Shown here piece after piece: positions 32,780-44,269 of a stretch of DNA of 64,000 nt. Where the stretch lies: assembly GCA_019614645.1 (NCBI GenBank), contig JABWDB010000001.1:9593501-9657500 (forward strand), written 5' to 3'. The notes under the pieces are model-generated. The model worked only from the letters and a program-made list of their open reading frames with translations. It was not told where the DNA came from and searched no databases. The first letter of the stretch is position 1. Each line of letters starts with the position of its first letter. Source of the stretch: Stratiolaelaps scimitus (taxonomy: Eukaryota > Arthropoda > Arachnida > Mesostigmata > Laelapidae). The position numbers were made by a program, and so were the translations under genes.

Positions 32780-35590
32780 GACATTGCAAACGAACAGCAT
32801 CCACCACTTAAGCATGACCACTTAAGGTGAGTTACTACCGAGTGAGCATTCACCAGCGAGACTTTATTATCATCGTCCAGCGTCTCCGCGACAAAGTCGA
32901 CGTGTCCAACAAACGTCTGAACTCCAACCGAGTCTTCAGTGTAACCTCGTTTTTAGCATCAGTAGCAAACACTCTTTCATCTCGTTGAGTCATATGTCCA
33001 ACAGAAGGACCTGTCACAAAAGAACAAAAAGAGAGCCAGGGTTGCGGAGACGTCGTATGAAATATTTTACCAGCGACCTATGTACCTTCTGGAACGATTC
33101 GGACGCGGCTGTTGTTGCCTTGCTGTTGTTTTTACGATGGCCACTTAAGGAAATTGTCGGGTCAGCTGAGCTCAGCTTAGCCGTCGTCGACTGGCCCGGT
33201 CCTGCGCTGGGCTGGGTTTAGACTGAGTTTACATTTAACTCGTTGGCTGGCGGGGGTGCGATAGACGAGGTCGGGCGTCGCATCCGCGCAGATGAGTGCT
33301 GTATGACTGTCTCGAGGGAAGTCATTAGGTGGATTTGTTAGAGGCCAAGTCAACGTTAATTCGCCCTGTTGCAGTTATTGTGGCTGCCTGTTGTTCCAAG
33401 CGTTACCGTAACCCGAGCTGTGTGACGCTGCCGGCGCTGCAGACCTCTCACAGTCGCGTGCGGCCGGCGCTGGCGTTATGGCGAGCACCGAGCGCCGTTA
33501 TGGCGCGGGCTAGCCGTGCCCTGAGCCCGGTCCCGCATGGGACTCGTTTGTGCCTTGAGCTTATACATACATGACTTCATCCGTGGTTCGTTTACAGGCG
33601 CAGTGTGGTCCCAGTGAGGGTCGAAGCAAACAGTCCCGAAGCAGAAGGCCTCTGTGTGTGTGTGTGCTTGCCTGTGACTGTCCGACCCCTGGATCTGTTG
33701 TCTAATCGGGCAGCTAAAAGGCGCCGCCGCACTTATCCTGTTATTTCCACGTTGCCATTTAACGTGGAGGCTGCAGTAACAAAAAGTGGGTCAAGGACAA
33801 TTCGAAAACAACACACGGACTGCTGAGTCATTTATTTAGCACGCATTAATATAAACGTATATAAACAAAGTGTATAATAAATAATGTATTTTTATAGCTA
33901 TGTAGTCTCGCATTTAGAATGCGCAGGAAAACTAGCAGAATCTGCTTAAGGGCAAAGCAAGCACCATTCATTTGCGTGTGTGTGTGTATGGGGGAGGTTC
34001 TTCTATGTGAAATTCTTCCGTGGTAGAATTTGTATGGGAACCGTGTACGCCAGCAACAGATTTCGTTGCACATAGATAGAATTGCCCAAGAACTAACGAA
34101 TTGAATTGACTCTGATGGAACCCACCCACGAACGCTGACACCTAGCATAGTCCCTTACGCGCGAATCTGCATCCGACCTGTCGGCCTCGGTATTTTGCAG
34201 CCGAGCCATTGGAGAGAGGATTGAATTGTCTGGAAAGACCTCATATTTCACGAGGTCACGCTGAACAGATGAGTCGTCGGAGCATCACCACTGGTTGGTT
34301 CAAGGTCTTTCCGCTCCTGGCACGACCTCATGGACGGCTTTCATTAACTTGGATGGGTGTCAATTTTTATGTTCCACAAATAGATGGGCAAGTGTTATAG
34401 TGATTGTTCTCTGCAGTTTTGCCTCGATTCAAGCGTGTGTAATCGACCCAGCAATAAGACCGGGTAAACATAGAAAAATATTATGCGGAGCAATCCCAAT
34501 GTGACACACCTAACATCTACATATCGAGTGATCTACATAGCCAATGAAGCAATATATCTGATCAAACGTCATATGATATGGCGTCAGATACTAGGTTAGC
34601 CACACGGTGCATAGCCACGTTAGTAAATCTTTTGTCTTGAAGTGACTGATCAGAGAACGCACGACGGGGCGGGCACTCGATAATTTTGAACAGAGAACTT
34701 ACCTATTTCCGCTATTCCGAAATGCCTATGTGTGCTGGCGATTAATAAATCGTCATCGCCTTTCTCGGAACAATGACTAACCTCGGTCCCCCCCCCTCTA
34801 ATAATTCCTAATTATTGTATGTTTGAATAATCAGTCAAAACTGGACGACTGATTTACAACTGTTACCCATTTGTGTCACCTATTGATTGAACTGCATTCA
34901 ATGTAGCTACTCAAATCTGTGAACACACGTCACTCAACAGTTGCGTATCGGCGACAAACATTGTTGTCTTCGAGAATAGATGTCTCCCGCTGCGTTCCAC
35001 ATGCCCGTTGCGAATTGGAGCATTTTATATAAAATGTAACGAACCGCTATGGTATACACCAGATATCCTGGTGAAGCTGGCCTTCCATAAGGCCTCTGTG
35101 GGTCTTGTGGAATTGAGCTGTTAACTTCAGTGTTATCTCGAGAAATTTTGAATCATTCGCTACGGCAGTCGACACCCTGGGTCAAACGTGAGCCTAAAGA
35201 AAGAGATTGCCCATGGGCAGTGATCTATAGAGAGAGGCAGAGAGAAAATCTCAGCTTATGATACAATTTGGCGGAATGGTGCAATGGGTCGTAAAGAACA
35301 AGGGTGGTCTCATTCAGCTCTTTGCTGGCTCGCTCCTTAACAGGAGGCTGAATAGCAGACAGAACAAGGACGTCAACGTGGAAGACTCGCTTCAGGAGAA
35401 GCGGGTTCGACCAGCATAGGCTGAGTTAAAAATTCCGGAAGCGGCGTCTTTTGTGATTCGAACCAATGACCTTTCTTAGACTTTAGGGGTCATTAGCGTT
35501 TTCCTTAACATTCGCTTTTGCCTCGGCTTCGCCACGCTGTCCTTCTCCGACCCCAGACCCCACCGACCCGAATCAGCTTGGCCGAACGGC
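32780..35590. other. No supported gene; mixed composition
   Basis: This region includes a GC-rich patch at 33100-33560 and a (TG)n run at 33655-33667. Elsewhere it is AT-richer with short unsupported frames. A perfect minus-strand donor word (TAG/GTAAGT in antisense at about 34700) is likely chance. Confidence 0.4.
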
Positions 35591-35597
35591 AGTATGT

Positions 35598-35780
35598 ATG
35601 GCTGGTCTGGCGGCAGCAACGGGAACGCACAACGTTCTAAAAATAGGCTATTTCGCAGTAGGCATTGTCGAGGGTGCATTTTTGCACATTTGCCTCGGGG
35701 GCGGGTCTGCAAGGGATCAGGGAGGTGTTACACGGACGTCGCCCACGCCGCTTGTAGACACAGCCACAATCACAGCGTAA
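35598..35780 (+). CDS. Candidate 60-codon small protein with hydrophobic core
   Basis: The frame starts at an ATG (TGTATGGCT) and ends in TAA. The product begins MAGLAAATGTHNVLK, has a hydrophobic stretch at about residues 14-34 (VLKIGYFAVGIVEGAFLHICL) that could span a membrane, then a Gly/Thr-rich tail. Third positions are largely G/C. A second plus frame, starting four bases upstream, and a minus frame overlap it. A small membrane protein or a first exon are both possible. Confidence 0.2.
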   Translation: MAGLAAATGTHNVLKIGYFAVGIVEGAFLHICLGGGSARDQGGVTRTSPTPLVDTATITA

Positions 35781-35860
35781 GCTGCCTGCGAGCAGTCATT
35801 TGGTTCGTCAGGCATATTCATGATCAGAACGTCACCATGTAAGACCGTGCTGAGCAGACA

Positions 35861-35953
35861 CTAGTGCTTGTATTGGCTGCTTCGCATGCACACACACGCA
35901 TACGGTTGTTGATAAAAGTTAAACACAAGGGGCTCAATAGTAGCACACCTACA

Positions 35954-35989
<36 letters not shown>

Positions 35990-36292
35990 CGCGCTCTGAG
36001 GCGATGAAGCGGCTTCTTGAAGCCGCGTCTTGTGTGGGTCAATTCCCTCAAGCAGAGGACTGCTGAGAGCCCGCCTCGCGATCATTGGCCAGCCAGCTGC
36101 AGACACCGGTGTTAGCGAGCGCCGGGTGGAGGTTAACACAGAAGGAGGAGCCGGCCCGCTAATTGAACGTGTCACGACACAGGATGCCGCTTGTCGCGTC
36201 CAGTTTGTTATTGTGTCGATGTTGTTGTTTCGCTCGACGTTGGTATTGGCGGCGGTGGTGGCGCTGGTGTTGTTCTCGTTGCCGCTGTACAT
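35861..36292 (-). CDS. Candidate 143-codon Asn/Thr/Ser-rich protein, minus strand
   Basis: An ATG at 36292 opens MYSGNENNTSATTAAN and TNVERNNNID, with extremely G/C-rich third positions (AGC GGC AAC GAG AAC AAC ACC) for about 40 codons. Such low-complexity N termini are common in arthropod transcription regulators. From residue about 100 the frame runs into the (GA/CT)n tract at 35957-35983, so a real exon would end before that. The plus strand of the same DNA is open from 36030 to 36320 (96 codons) with a hydrophobic C terminus, and competes with this reading. Confidence 0.2.
35957..35983. repeat. (GA)n microsatellite
   Basis: A perfect GA run of about 27 bases. Confidence 0.95.
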
Positions 36293-36320
36293 CGTTGGCC
36301 TCTTCTTCGCTTACAAATGA
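36030..36320 (+). CDS. Candidate last exon with C-terminal membrane anchor
   Basis: A plus-strand frame of 96 codons without a useful ATG, open from just after the TGA at 36018. The N-terminal two thirds have G/C-rich third positions and read like soluble protein (RARLAIIGQPAADTGVSERR). The last 35 residues are strongly hydrophobic (LVLAAVVALVLFSLPLYIVGL), followed by FFAYK and TGA, as in a tail-anchored protein. It overlaps the minus-strand 35861-36292 frame, and both cannot be real in full. No family is recognised. Confidence 0.2.
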   Translation: MCGSIPSSRGLLRARLAIIGQPAADTGVSERRVEVNTEGGAGPLIERVTTQDAACRVQFVIVSMLLFRSTLVLAAVVALVLFSLPLYIVGLFFAYK

Positions 36321-36544
36321 TGCTAGTCACCCCTGGCCCTTACCTCATTTTTGGCCGTCGCCGAGGGTTTCGGCAACCTGGCGCGGTGGCAAACATGTTG
36401 TTACGGGAGGCAAGCCACTGTAAGCGCACGGCCCACCGGTTGCAAGTGGGGTAGACTAAGTGTTGCTAACAGGGCGAGACCTGATGGAAGCATGGATGTA
36501 TCTATTGGTCGCCTGTAGCCCATAGATAATTTGCTCCCGGTGCA

Positions 36545-36562
36545 ATATATATATATATATAT
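36545..36562. repeat. (TA)n microsatellite
   Basis: A short TA run of about 18 bases. Confidence 0.9.
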
Positions 36563-37348
36563 AGAAGTGGCAGTACGTTTGAGCGACGCACTGGCTCACT
36601 GTTGCGGGTATGCAGTGTGCCGGAAATCATTGCTTACGCATGAGATGATATTGTGCACATATCGACTATGGTTGTCTCTATACGGGTGTTGTTGTGCTAT
36701 TGTTGTACAATATTAGTCCACGATGGATATTCGTTTTCTGCGTCACGAGTCTGCGCATCAACTGAAAGAAAAACTACAGAATAAACTGAAGATTCAAGAT
36801 GAAGAACGCGTCATCAGCTACGATTATTTACTCTTCTAATCCAATCCAATGACATACTTCATTTACCTCGTATTAGCCACGCACTCATCAATGCGAGTCA
36901 GTCCAACCTACCTTGAGCTATCTGATGGTTGTCATAGAACCATGTACGCCTGCCTAGATCTGACAGGTACCAACTGTAGGCAGATGTGTGTGTAGATTTC
37001 GAATAGAACGAAAATACAGGAGGAACAACGGCCATGTTCGGCATGAGGAGTTGAGCAATATGCTTCCGCGAGATTGTCCTTCGCGTCCTGAACGCAACAA
37101 ATATGGTTATGGTAACATGGGACGCTAGAGCTCGTCGGATGCCTGACGGATGCGCATCGTCCATCATTCTCTCGCATCCTGAGCAGCGACCGCGCCAGCA
37201 GAAGGCGCCATTGTTACGATCTGAGGGGACGTTTGGAAGTAGGTAGCACGCGTGTGGCGAACGCTTACAACGTCTTAAACGTGAACACGGAATGTACACA
37301 TGAGTATATTGACAGGATGAAGGCGGGGGAGAGAGAGAGAGATCCAGT

Positions 37349-37351
<3 letters not shown>

Positions 37352-37382
<31 letters not shown>
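37352..37382. repeat. (TA)n microsatellite next to (GA)n
   Basis: A TA run of about 31 bases, preceded by (GA)n at 37329-37342. Confidence 0.95.
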
Positions 37383-37383
<1 letters not shown>

Positions 37384-38150
37384 CGGATACTTACAATGCA
37401 GCTAACGACGACGTATGAAATAGCGACAGAATGTAACTCTACTCATCGGCCAGCCAAGGCCTCAGCCTTGCAGGTATTCCTTCCAGTAGTTGGTGGATAG
37501 CGATGATAAAGCAGCCTAAAAACTATGATATCCTGACGACGCGGAGCAAGCTACTACGACTCGATGCCGCTAGGCCTTTCGCTTGGGAGCGCACAAAGAT
37601 TGGTGTCGATTATGTGCATCTACGGATCGGCTTAGGTCGTTTTCGCTTGAGCCACTGTTCAGCTACTGCTTCAGCTCTGGGCAGTGATCCACGAGTGATA
37701 AGAAAGTACTGCGTGTTCGTGTCGCAAGACGATATTTGCATACATTAGTATTTGGAGCCGCTTGCGTCGCAAATGTTGCTCGCTACGCCAAGCTCTTTTG
37801 CTCTATGGACAGATAGATCTGCCTCAGATCGACCAAACAACGTTGATTTTACGTATTCTGTTCACACCAGAACAGGCCACCGCCTCAGATGAACTGAACT
37901 GTGTGCGCGAAGGTGTCGTACAGTTTGTTTTAGTTCTTTTAAAGTGCGTCCAGTTTTCGCGACAACCGAAAAAATAAGCAAACATCTCTAACGTCTGCCT
38001 TGCAGGTTTGATCTTGAAATCTCAGAATAGCAGCCCCCACGCAACACTTCCACAGTCCGTTAGTGACTTCGCAGTGAAAATATATGAGTTGGAACCGTTC
38101 TTTTGTAAAAAATCGTAAGGGCGAAATCACCAGCGAACAAATAAATACAC

Positions 38151-38158
38151 TATAAAAA
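38151..38158 (+). promoter_or_regulatory. TATA-like box upstream of a small ORF
   Basis: TATAAAAA lies 107 bases before the ATG of the 51-codon frame at 38265. No clear initiator sits 25-30 bases downstream. The nearest TCAC word is closer than usual. Confidence 0.18.
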
Positions 38159-38264
38159 GAAGCTCTCACCAACACCGGCCGATTGGCGCCGAGTTACCAG
38201 GGTTTATCGAATACTCATCCACGCTCTCTCGAATTTACTAATCATAGCAATAATCACAACAACA

Positions 38265-38417
38265 ATGGAGGCAGGGGTGGCTGAAACGTTAAGCAGATAC
38301 GGGACGATCTTTGACGTGAGAGCGTTGTTGCTACCTATTGACCATCAAAAACAAAAGCGAGAACACTTGAAGCATTTCCACTGCTCATTGATACTGCCGC
38401 TGCTGTTGCTGCACTAA
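38265..38417 (+). CDS. Candidate 50-residue microprotein
   Basis: The ATG has a good animal start context (ACAACAATGG). The frame reads MEAGVAETLSRYGTIF, then DVRALLLPIDHQKQKREH, and ends in a hydrophobic CSLILPLLLLH before TAA. The basic, His-rich middle followed by a hydrophobic end would suit a small membrane-anchored peptide. A TATA-like box lies about 110 bases upstream. Frames of this size are frequent by chance. The start context is the main support. Confidence 0.18.
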   Translation: MEAGVAETLSRYGTIFDVRALLLPIDHQKQKREHLKHFHCSLILPLLLLH

Positions 38418-38533
38418 GCTAAGCAGTCTCTTATGCAGGCTAGGCTAACAACAGACCCCAAAGACCTCTTCCAGGGCTTCTTTGGATCCCCGAAGGGTGC
38501 ACGGTTAGGGCAATTCGGTGGCACTGCCGTTGA

Positions 38534-38725
38534 GTGGAGGAGGACTCGCCAATAGAGCCTTACGAGGGCCAGGAGTGGAGCATGAGGGGGTTTCGGCAGA
38601 TAGCCTTCGAAGGAGGGGTTGTTCTTGGTCTAGTTCTTCAGACGACTGGCCTTCTCGCCGGGCGTGAACTCCAGGCCTCCAATAGGCAAGCTATATGCTT
38701 GTGTCTGTGGCCAACAGTTGCCTGA
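38534..38725 (+). CDS. Candidate 63-codon frame ending near a donor
   Basis: The plus frame reads EEDSPIEPYEGQEWSMRGF, then a hydrophobic GGVVLGLVLQTTGLLAG, and ends in TGA just before AAG/GTAGGT at 38730. The start is not ATG. A second plus frame through the same DNA is open for about 47 codons. Only weak evidence supports coding. Confidence 0.12.
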   Translation: MEEDSPIEPYEGQEWSMRGFRQIAFEGGVVLGLVLQTTGLLAGRELQASNRQAICLCLWPTVA

Positions 38726-38759
38726 AGGTAGGTACATTAAGGCACTTTGGGTCGTTACG

Positions 38760-39300
38760 ACGGTGAGTTGAGATAAGCTGAGGAGAGGGGGGGGGGCGGG
38801 GGATGGGAGGCTCTATTCTAGCACAGGCGGCTTCTCGAAGCGTCCCGCAGGCGAGCGACTAGCCAGGCCGGCCGGCCATCTGCTTGATGTGGTATTGTGG
38901 CCAGTGAAGGGGTAACGTTAAATATTTAACGCATGGTGCTGATTTTTCGCTGCCGCGCTGCGGTGCTTCCCTGCTGAGAGACCTAGTAGCTGGCAGTTCC
39001 TCGAGTAGCGTCGGCTCAACGGCCTCGAGCGCGGCCGACGGTGGCGGCCGCGATGAGCCGCCTTAACAGCTTGGGTTGGCTTCCAGCTCACTTGGAAGAA
39101 GACACGACCGGCAGGGCTTGCCGAGTCCGAGGCCCTGCCCGCCTTCCTGTTTCCTGTTTAAAGTCTTCGAGACGATTCAACCGACATCCCAACCGGCACA
39201 GTTTCTGAATTCAGCCGCTGCCGTGCGAGCCGGCCGCTGCCGACACGTACCGTACGAATGACTACGTTCGTGTGCACGATATATGACGGTGTGCATGTGT
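38760..39300. other. GC-rich island
   Basis: A G-run (38786-38800), CCGGCCGG and GGCGGCCGC words and many CG dinucleotides. No convincing frame. It could be a promoter-type island for plus-strand candidates downstream (39861). Confidence 0.35.
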
Positions 39301-39705
39301 GTGATCGGAGTTTATATCCGACTTGTTGTAGGTTTCGCGTGAGGCTGAGGGGGCGTAGAGCGAGAGAAGGGAACATTGATTTAGACGTAAAGAATATAAA
39401 TACCATTTCGTGAGATTGGCACGACAGAATCACCAGTACCGGCAGCAGCAGCAGCACCACCTCTGCCTGCGCCTCAGCCACCACCACCACTACGGAACGA
39501 AACCCGTAAAAGGAACGTCGTTACTAGTGGGCCCTAAGAGAATATATCTTTTAAACTTTATTTGACTAATAGACTCTCGAGACGCAGGTGAACTACGAGA
39601 TACCCAACGCGGACCTACGATGTGAAAGGCAGCTTGGTCCATAAGCATACCGACTCAGTTAAATCTAAAAAACGATGTTGGATGTTGGAAGATAGGCAGA
39701 GGGGA

Positions 39706-39740
39706 GAGAGAGAGAGGAAGAGAGAGAGAGAGAGAGAGAT
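39706..39740. repeat. Imperfect (GA)n microsatellite
   Basis: Two GA runs joined by GGAA, about 120 bases upstream of the 39861 ATG. Confidence 0.9.
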
Positions 39741-39860
39741 GTAAATGTGGGAATTGAGTTTAGACGTCTATAGGAGCGACTTTATGCCACGAGCCCAGCA
39801 AATGGCCTGAAATTTTTCGACGACCTTTGGACGGCTAAGTTGGATCAGGTGTCATAGGAA

Positions 39861-39909
39861 ATGAGCGCGCGTAAGGCTTCTCTGGCCAGACTCGTGCGGG
39901 AAGGCCCAG
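39861..39909 (+). CDS. Candidate first coding exon (ATG plus strong donor)
   Basis: ATG at 39861 (GGAAATGAGC) opens MSARKASLARLVREGP. At 39909/39910 GGCCCAG meets GTAAGG, a strong donor match in phase 1. If unspliced, the same frame continues to TGA at 40101-40103 (80 codons), with GTEGGI-like acidic text and no domain. A (GA)n tract and a GC-rich island upstream give promoter-like context. A short basic first exon followed by a long intron fits the rest of the window, but ATG-plus-donor pairs also arise by chance. Confidence 0.22.
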
Positions 39910-41545
39910 GTAAGGGCCCATCCCAAACACATCAGGGTTTTCAGCGACAGGACGATTACGCCATCTCGTCGGCTGCGTACAGATCAGTCCGGCCGTACAT
40001 GTTCGTACCGACGTTCTTCTCTCTTAGGACGACTTTGACGCAGGACAGTTCATGGAGCGAAGGCGGAATAGGTGACCCCGAAAACGGTTGGGATTGCGAA
40101 TGAGGTTATGTCCGGTGATGGCATAAACATAATTTTCCACCTGATTCTAACTTTTCGAACATTAAGCCTGATTTGAGCAGCGGGTGAATTATTTTTTCGA
40201 CCTCGTCGCTTTCATCGCTCGTTCCCTACGGCGAAGCGTATATGTCGCCGTTCGGACGGCGTTCGGCCTAAGCTCGGCAAATTCAGACTCAATTCATGAG
40301 GTGAGAATTTTCCTTGAGCAGAAACTAACGAATGCCACTACGCGTCGTTGACCAACATTTGCTGCAGCGTCACAATAACGTTAAATAGTCTTGACTCGAC
40401 CATCAGAGAACTCCGGCGGACAACCAAGAACTGTAGAGCGGTCAGCCTGTTGAACCTCCATGTGTATAGACACAACGTTGCACTGTACGAAGAGAAGTGT
40501 ATATAGGGCGTCGGCGAAAGCTTTCGGTAGGTTCACAAGATATACGAAGTATTGCAGGATACAGCTTTGCTTCCTAACCGTGAGGACTTCGATGGAAACA
40601 ACTTGAGGGATCTCTCCCTTTCAGCTATGACTTTAAAGCTGAATGCGCTCAGTGGATTCTAGGTGTGCAATGTGTAAGCTAAGACGAGACTGTGTAAAGG
40701 TGCTGTATTCAGCTGCGAATCGGCAGGGGCAACTCAACGCACTACACCGACGATGGTTTAATCCCCTTAGCTGTCGTCACCTTTTTCAGCCATGTTTCAT
40801 AGTCGCAGGGTCTGCGCATATTCGGCTACGCTATAGATCGCATTGTACATTGTATATATATATATATTGTAGATTTGCTGAAATTTCCGAGACAACGGTA
40901 GATGCGTTGTCCGTCTACGAAATAAACGGACACACGGTTCACCGTTCGGCGTAAACGATGAACAAGGTAGGTGGCCAGTGATAAAGGTCGCGGCAATCCG
41001 AGAGCACAGAAAGGAGCAAGGGGCTGCTAGCCAGACTTTACTACTCTCTGCAATCTGTTCAAGCCGCGATCAGAAGAAGCGGTGACCGCTGTTAAAAGGC
41101 TGATGCTGGATAACGGCAGGCGGTGGACGGGGAAAATGACGACGACAGAGCCTGGCCAACAAAACCCGACGCAGTCGAGCGAGACGGATGAAGCAGGGGC
41201 AGAAGAACATTCGGGGCGTGGGGTCGATTTTAGAGGACATGTTAGGCGTGTCTTGCTGGCGTCTCATAGTCGGATCTGTTACACACCGCAGCCCGGCTAG
41301 TGCTGATAGAGCTTTGTGGCCACAAGCTTTTAAGAATTATCTTCACGGCGGACACATGAAAGGAAATGTCGGTGAGCACTGGTCGAGAAGGGGGCGTCAT
41401 TGTGATCACACAACCTCGTCAGTACCTAAGTAGAAGAAGAGTATGTGCCTCTAGACTTCGGCGTTAAACTATTATAAAAAAAAATGAAACGCTCCTTAGA
41501 CTCGCCACCTGGCTAGCCTGAGTATTAGTTGTCGATATTGAGGTA

Positions 41546-41547
41546 AA

Positions 41548-41599
<52 letters not shown>

Positions 41600-41601
41600 T
41601 T
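41546..41601. repeat. (TA)n tract inside a 56-base palindrome
   Basis: AAGTACA on the left and TGTACTT on the right flank the TA run, making the whole block a perfect inverted repeat capable of cruciform extrusion. Compare the blocks at 21187 and 50580. Confidence 0.85.
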
Positions 41602-41952
41602 CAGTTTCAAACTCAAGTTTATTTTCGAAACTGCAATACGCTTTAGTTTTCGATAAAATATAAAAATATAAGGGGTTTTTTGCACCTCAGTTCACACTGA
41701 TAATAAAAACATTACATATAAATGTACGATATTCTAAATGAAATTACACAGTTGATGATATCGCAACAAATATACATATATACACAATATAATATCATTC
41801 AAACATTACAGTGTCAACAATATGTGAAGTCGTCACACTTATCACAATTATTTCACAGTGTTGATAAAAAATTATTTTGCCACCTCTGCAAATTTTTTTG
41901 CTGACTTAAGTGAACGAATCTCATGAGGAATCGTAATATATATATATAATGT

Positions 41953-42056
41953 TAAATTTTCCCGGCTGACTCACTCAGCCAACACTTAACGTTCACGGTA
42001 CTGCTTTCGGCATTACTTCATAAGACGGACCCCTATATGTATATGTATATTGCTGC
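41953..42056 (+). repeat. Dispersed repeat R1, copy 3 (head only)
   Basis: Collinear with 1643-1745 over about 100 bases, sharing TAAATTTTCC, CTCAGCCAACA, TTAACGT, ACTGCTTT and AGACGGACCCC; the similarity fades around 42056. A short (TA)n run lies immediately upstream (41937-41948). The tail module found in the other two copies is not recognisable here. Confidence 0.75.
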
Positions 42057-42449
42057 TTTTGACTATTTCAAATATCCCATTGATATCGAACCCTAAATTT
42101 GTCTACATGCGCCGTTGAGCAACGAATTTATCCCTTTCGGGTACAATCCTCGATGTTTATATCTCGTTGTTTCCTTGGATAGCTACGAAGGCAAACGCTT
42201 CGAGGGACTACGCCTGTGGCAGCAAGTACGTCTATATTGCCACCACTACCTTCAGATCCAGCACAACAATCAGCTGGTTGTGTTATTCTGTAAAGGGGCC
42301 ATTGAAGCTGGATTGCACCTGTTAGTCGTGAAACGCATCTCTAGGCAGAGTCTTAGCCCAGCACGCCACGTCCTGGTTTCGATGCACTGGATATAGCATC
42401 GACTGTTCTAAGCTTTGTATTCACTCGACGATCGGACTACTTGCATCTC

Positions 42450-43394
42450 CTACCCTATCTGCGTGGAAAGTCGCCCGCGGCGTCGGATGAAACGGAAGCG
42501 GATTCCGTAGTCGTCTCATCGGTGCGAAGCACTCAGTTCAAAGTGGAGAACGGGATTGGGGCGGGCAACACTCCGGACTATCGCCTTGTCTGACGACCAT
42601 GCGCGAGCCACTATGCGCCCGCTAGGTTCTACGACGCTGAACAACCAGTCATGGCTAACCAGTGTACGGCTTCCGTTAGTACCGCCGCACTTCTGGCTTT
42701 GCGTCGAACTATAACTAACCGGTCTATCCGGGTGTGGGTAGTGGGGGCGAAGTCGGCTTGCAGCAGCATGGTGCAAAGCGCTCGTTCTCTTAGTTTCTCT
42801 CCTGCTCAATCGTTCTTTTAAGCTCGCCGTAACCCTCCCTCATTCTTTTTCTATCTCTTTCTCTCTGTCTGTATCTTTCTCGAGCTCGGCTCTCGGTCAC
42901 TCTTCCGCGTTTCTATCTCCGGCCGGTGTGCGTTGAAGGAGTTTGAGTGTGGTGCGTCTACGGTGGTCCACAGGGAGCTGGGGCCGTCGGGACCCACGTA
43001 CTATTACAACTACTACTACGGCCACTGCTGCTACAGCTATACGCCACTCCACGCGCACGCCCACACACAGACACACGGCAGAATCCGCCAGATAACTCCC
43101 TTTTCTCCATGAAACCACCAGTGGGCCCAGCGGGCAGAAAGCCAGCCAGCCAGAGACCAATCTTCAACCACCAGCCTAGTCGTCCCGCCAGGCAACGACC
43201 TGGAAGGCGAACAGCGAGCTTAGTTTTCTTCCTCGTCGTTCAGTGGCACCGGAGGTTCGGCTACGTTCGGTTACGTACGAACCGCCGTATTCGCCTGCTG
43301 CCGCCTGCCACCACAGCCGTCTGCTGCTGCTCTCTCGCCTCTGGCTGACACCACAGCGGCCATACAGGAACGCTGTAGGCACAAGCACACAGAG
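42450..43394 (+). other. GC-rich island ending in a near-perfect splice donor
   Basis: CT-rich then CG/CAC-rich sequence ends at ACACAGAG joined to GTAAGTAAG (43394/43395), one of the best donor matches in the window. The upstream segment has promoter-like pyrimidine tracts (42845-42880). Its frames start at non-ATG codons or are short, so a 5-prime non-coding exon on the plus strand is a reasonable reading. No TATA box is seen. Confidence 0.3.
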
Positions 43395-43663
43395 GTAAGT
43401 AAGCAACCAGGCCGCTAGGCAGCAGGCATATCCAAACAGGCACACGAACTTAGTGGGCAGCGGCGGCGTAGGCCGAAACACAGGCCATGCCAGACACGCA
43501 GGCAGGCAGGCAGGCCTATGAGCAAGGAACGGCCGCAGCGGCGGAGGCGGCAGCGGCGATGGAGGCAGTGGCGGTGGTGGTGCATTATTGACCAAAGCTT
43601 TCAAATTCGTTCCTTTTTCTTACTCCCCCAGCAGCAGCAACTCCTGCCCAACCCCTCGTTCCG

Positions 43664-44269
43664 TTGACGTTGGCAGTAGTGGCAGTTCTGCTGGGGGGCG
43701 GCCAACCCTATTCCGCTTTTACCCCGGTACACCTGTGTCTCTGGAAGCCCCTTGGGCCTGTCGTGTCTGGCAGCGCTCGCGATCCAGCAGCCCAACTCGC
43801 AGGCGTTCGCCGGTTCTTCCATACCTCCCTTTCCGCCCCGATACCCCTTAAGATCCTCGACCGCCTCCGTAGTCCCTACAGCACCTCCCCCGGACAAACA
43901 TCGGCAGACTTCGGCAACTATGCATTTGTTCGTTCGTTTCTTCGCTTAGTGGTGACGACGACGACGACGACGGCTAGTGGTTGTTGTGGTGGTGGTGGTC
44001 GCGGCGGCAGCAGCAGCAGCACTTACCTCCCGTGGTGGCATCGGCGAGCTAGCCGCCACTGCATAGGCTGGGTTGTAGGGACGACTTGGCACCATCTTCA
44101 ACTGAACGAGTACGGCCGGCTGAGTAAGCGACCCCCTGGCCAACCCAACCGCCTCCACCCTCTGTGCATTGCTGCCTATGGCACATGGCATGGACGAGCA
44201 AACTCGAGAGAGAAGTATGAGAATGAAGGAGAAAACAACGAACGGGGACTCGTTGTGCGAATATTATAG
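43664..44269 (+). CDS. 201-codon open frame in triplet-rich DNA
   Basis: The second-longest plus-strand frame in the window. It starts at TTG, not ATG. The first 19 residues are hydrophobic (TLAVVAVLLGGG). Later parts contain a Thr run (ACG repeats, 43962-43976), a Gly run and a Ser run (AGC repeats near 44010), then more ordinary sequence ending in a charged Glu/Asn-rich tail. The homopolymer runs come from simple-sequence DNA that keeps frames open. The antisense strand also carries frames of 80-142 codons. Confidence 0.14.
   Translation: MTLAVVAVLLGGGQPYSAFTPVHLCLWKPLGPVVSGSARDPAAQLAGVRRFFHTSLSAPIPLKILDRLRSPYSTSPGQTSADFGNYAFVRSFLRLVVTTTTTTASGCCGGGGRGGSSSSTYLPWWHRRASRHCIGWVVGTTWHHLQLNEYGRLSKRPPGQPNRLHPLCIAAYGTWHGRANSREKYENEGENNERGLVVRIL

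Noticed and set aside
35400..35520. GATTCGAACCAATGACC resembling the T arm of a minus-strand tRNA.
   Set aside because: The stem next to the loop does not pair and no acceptor stem can be found.
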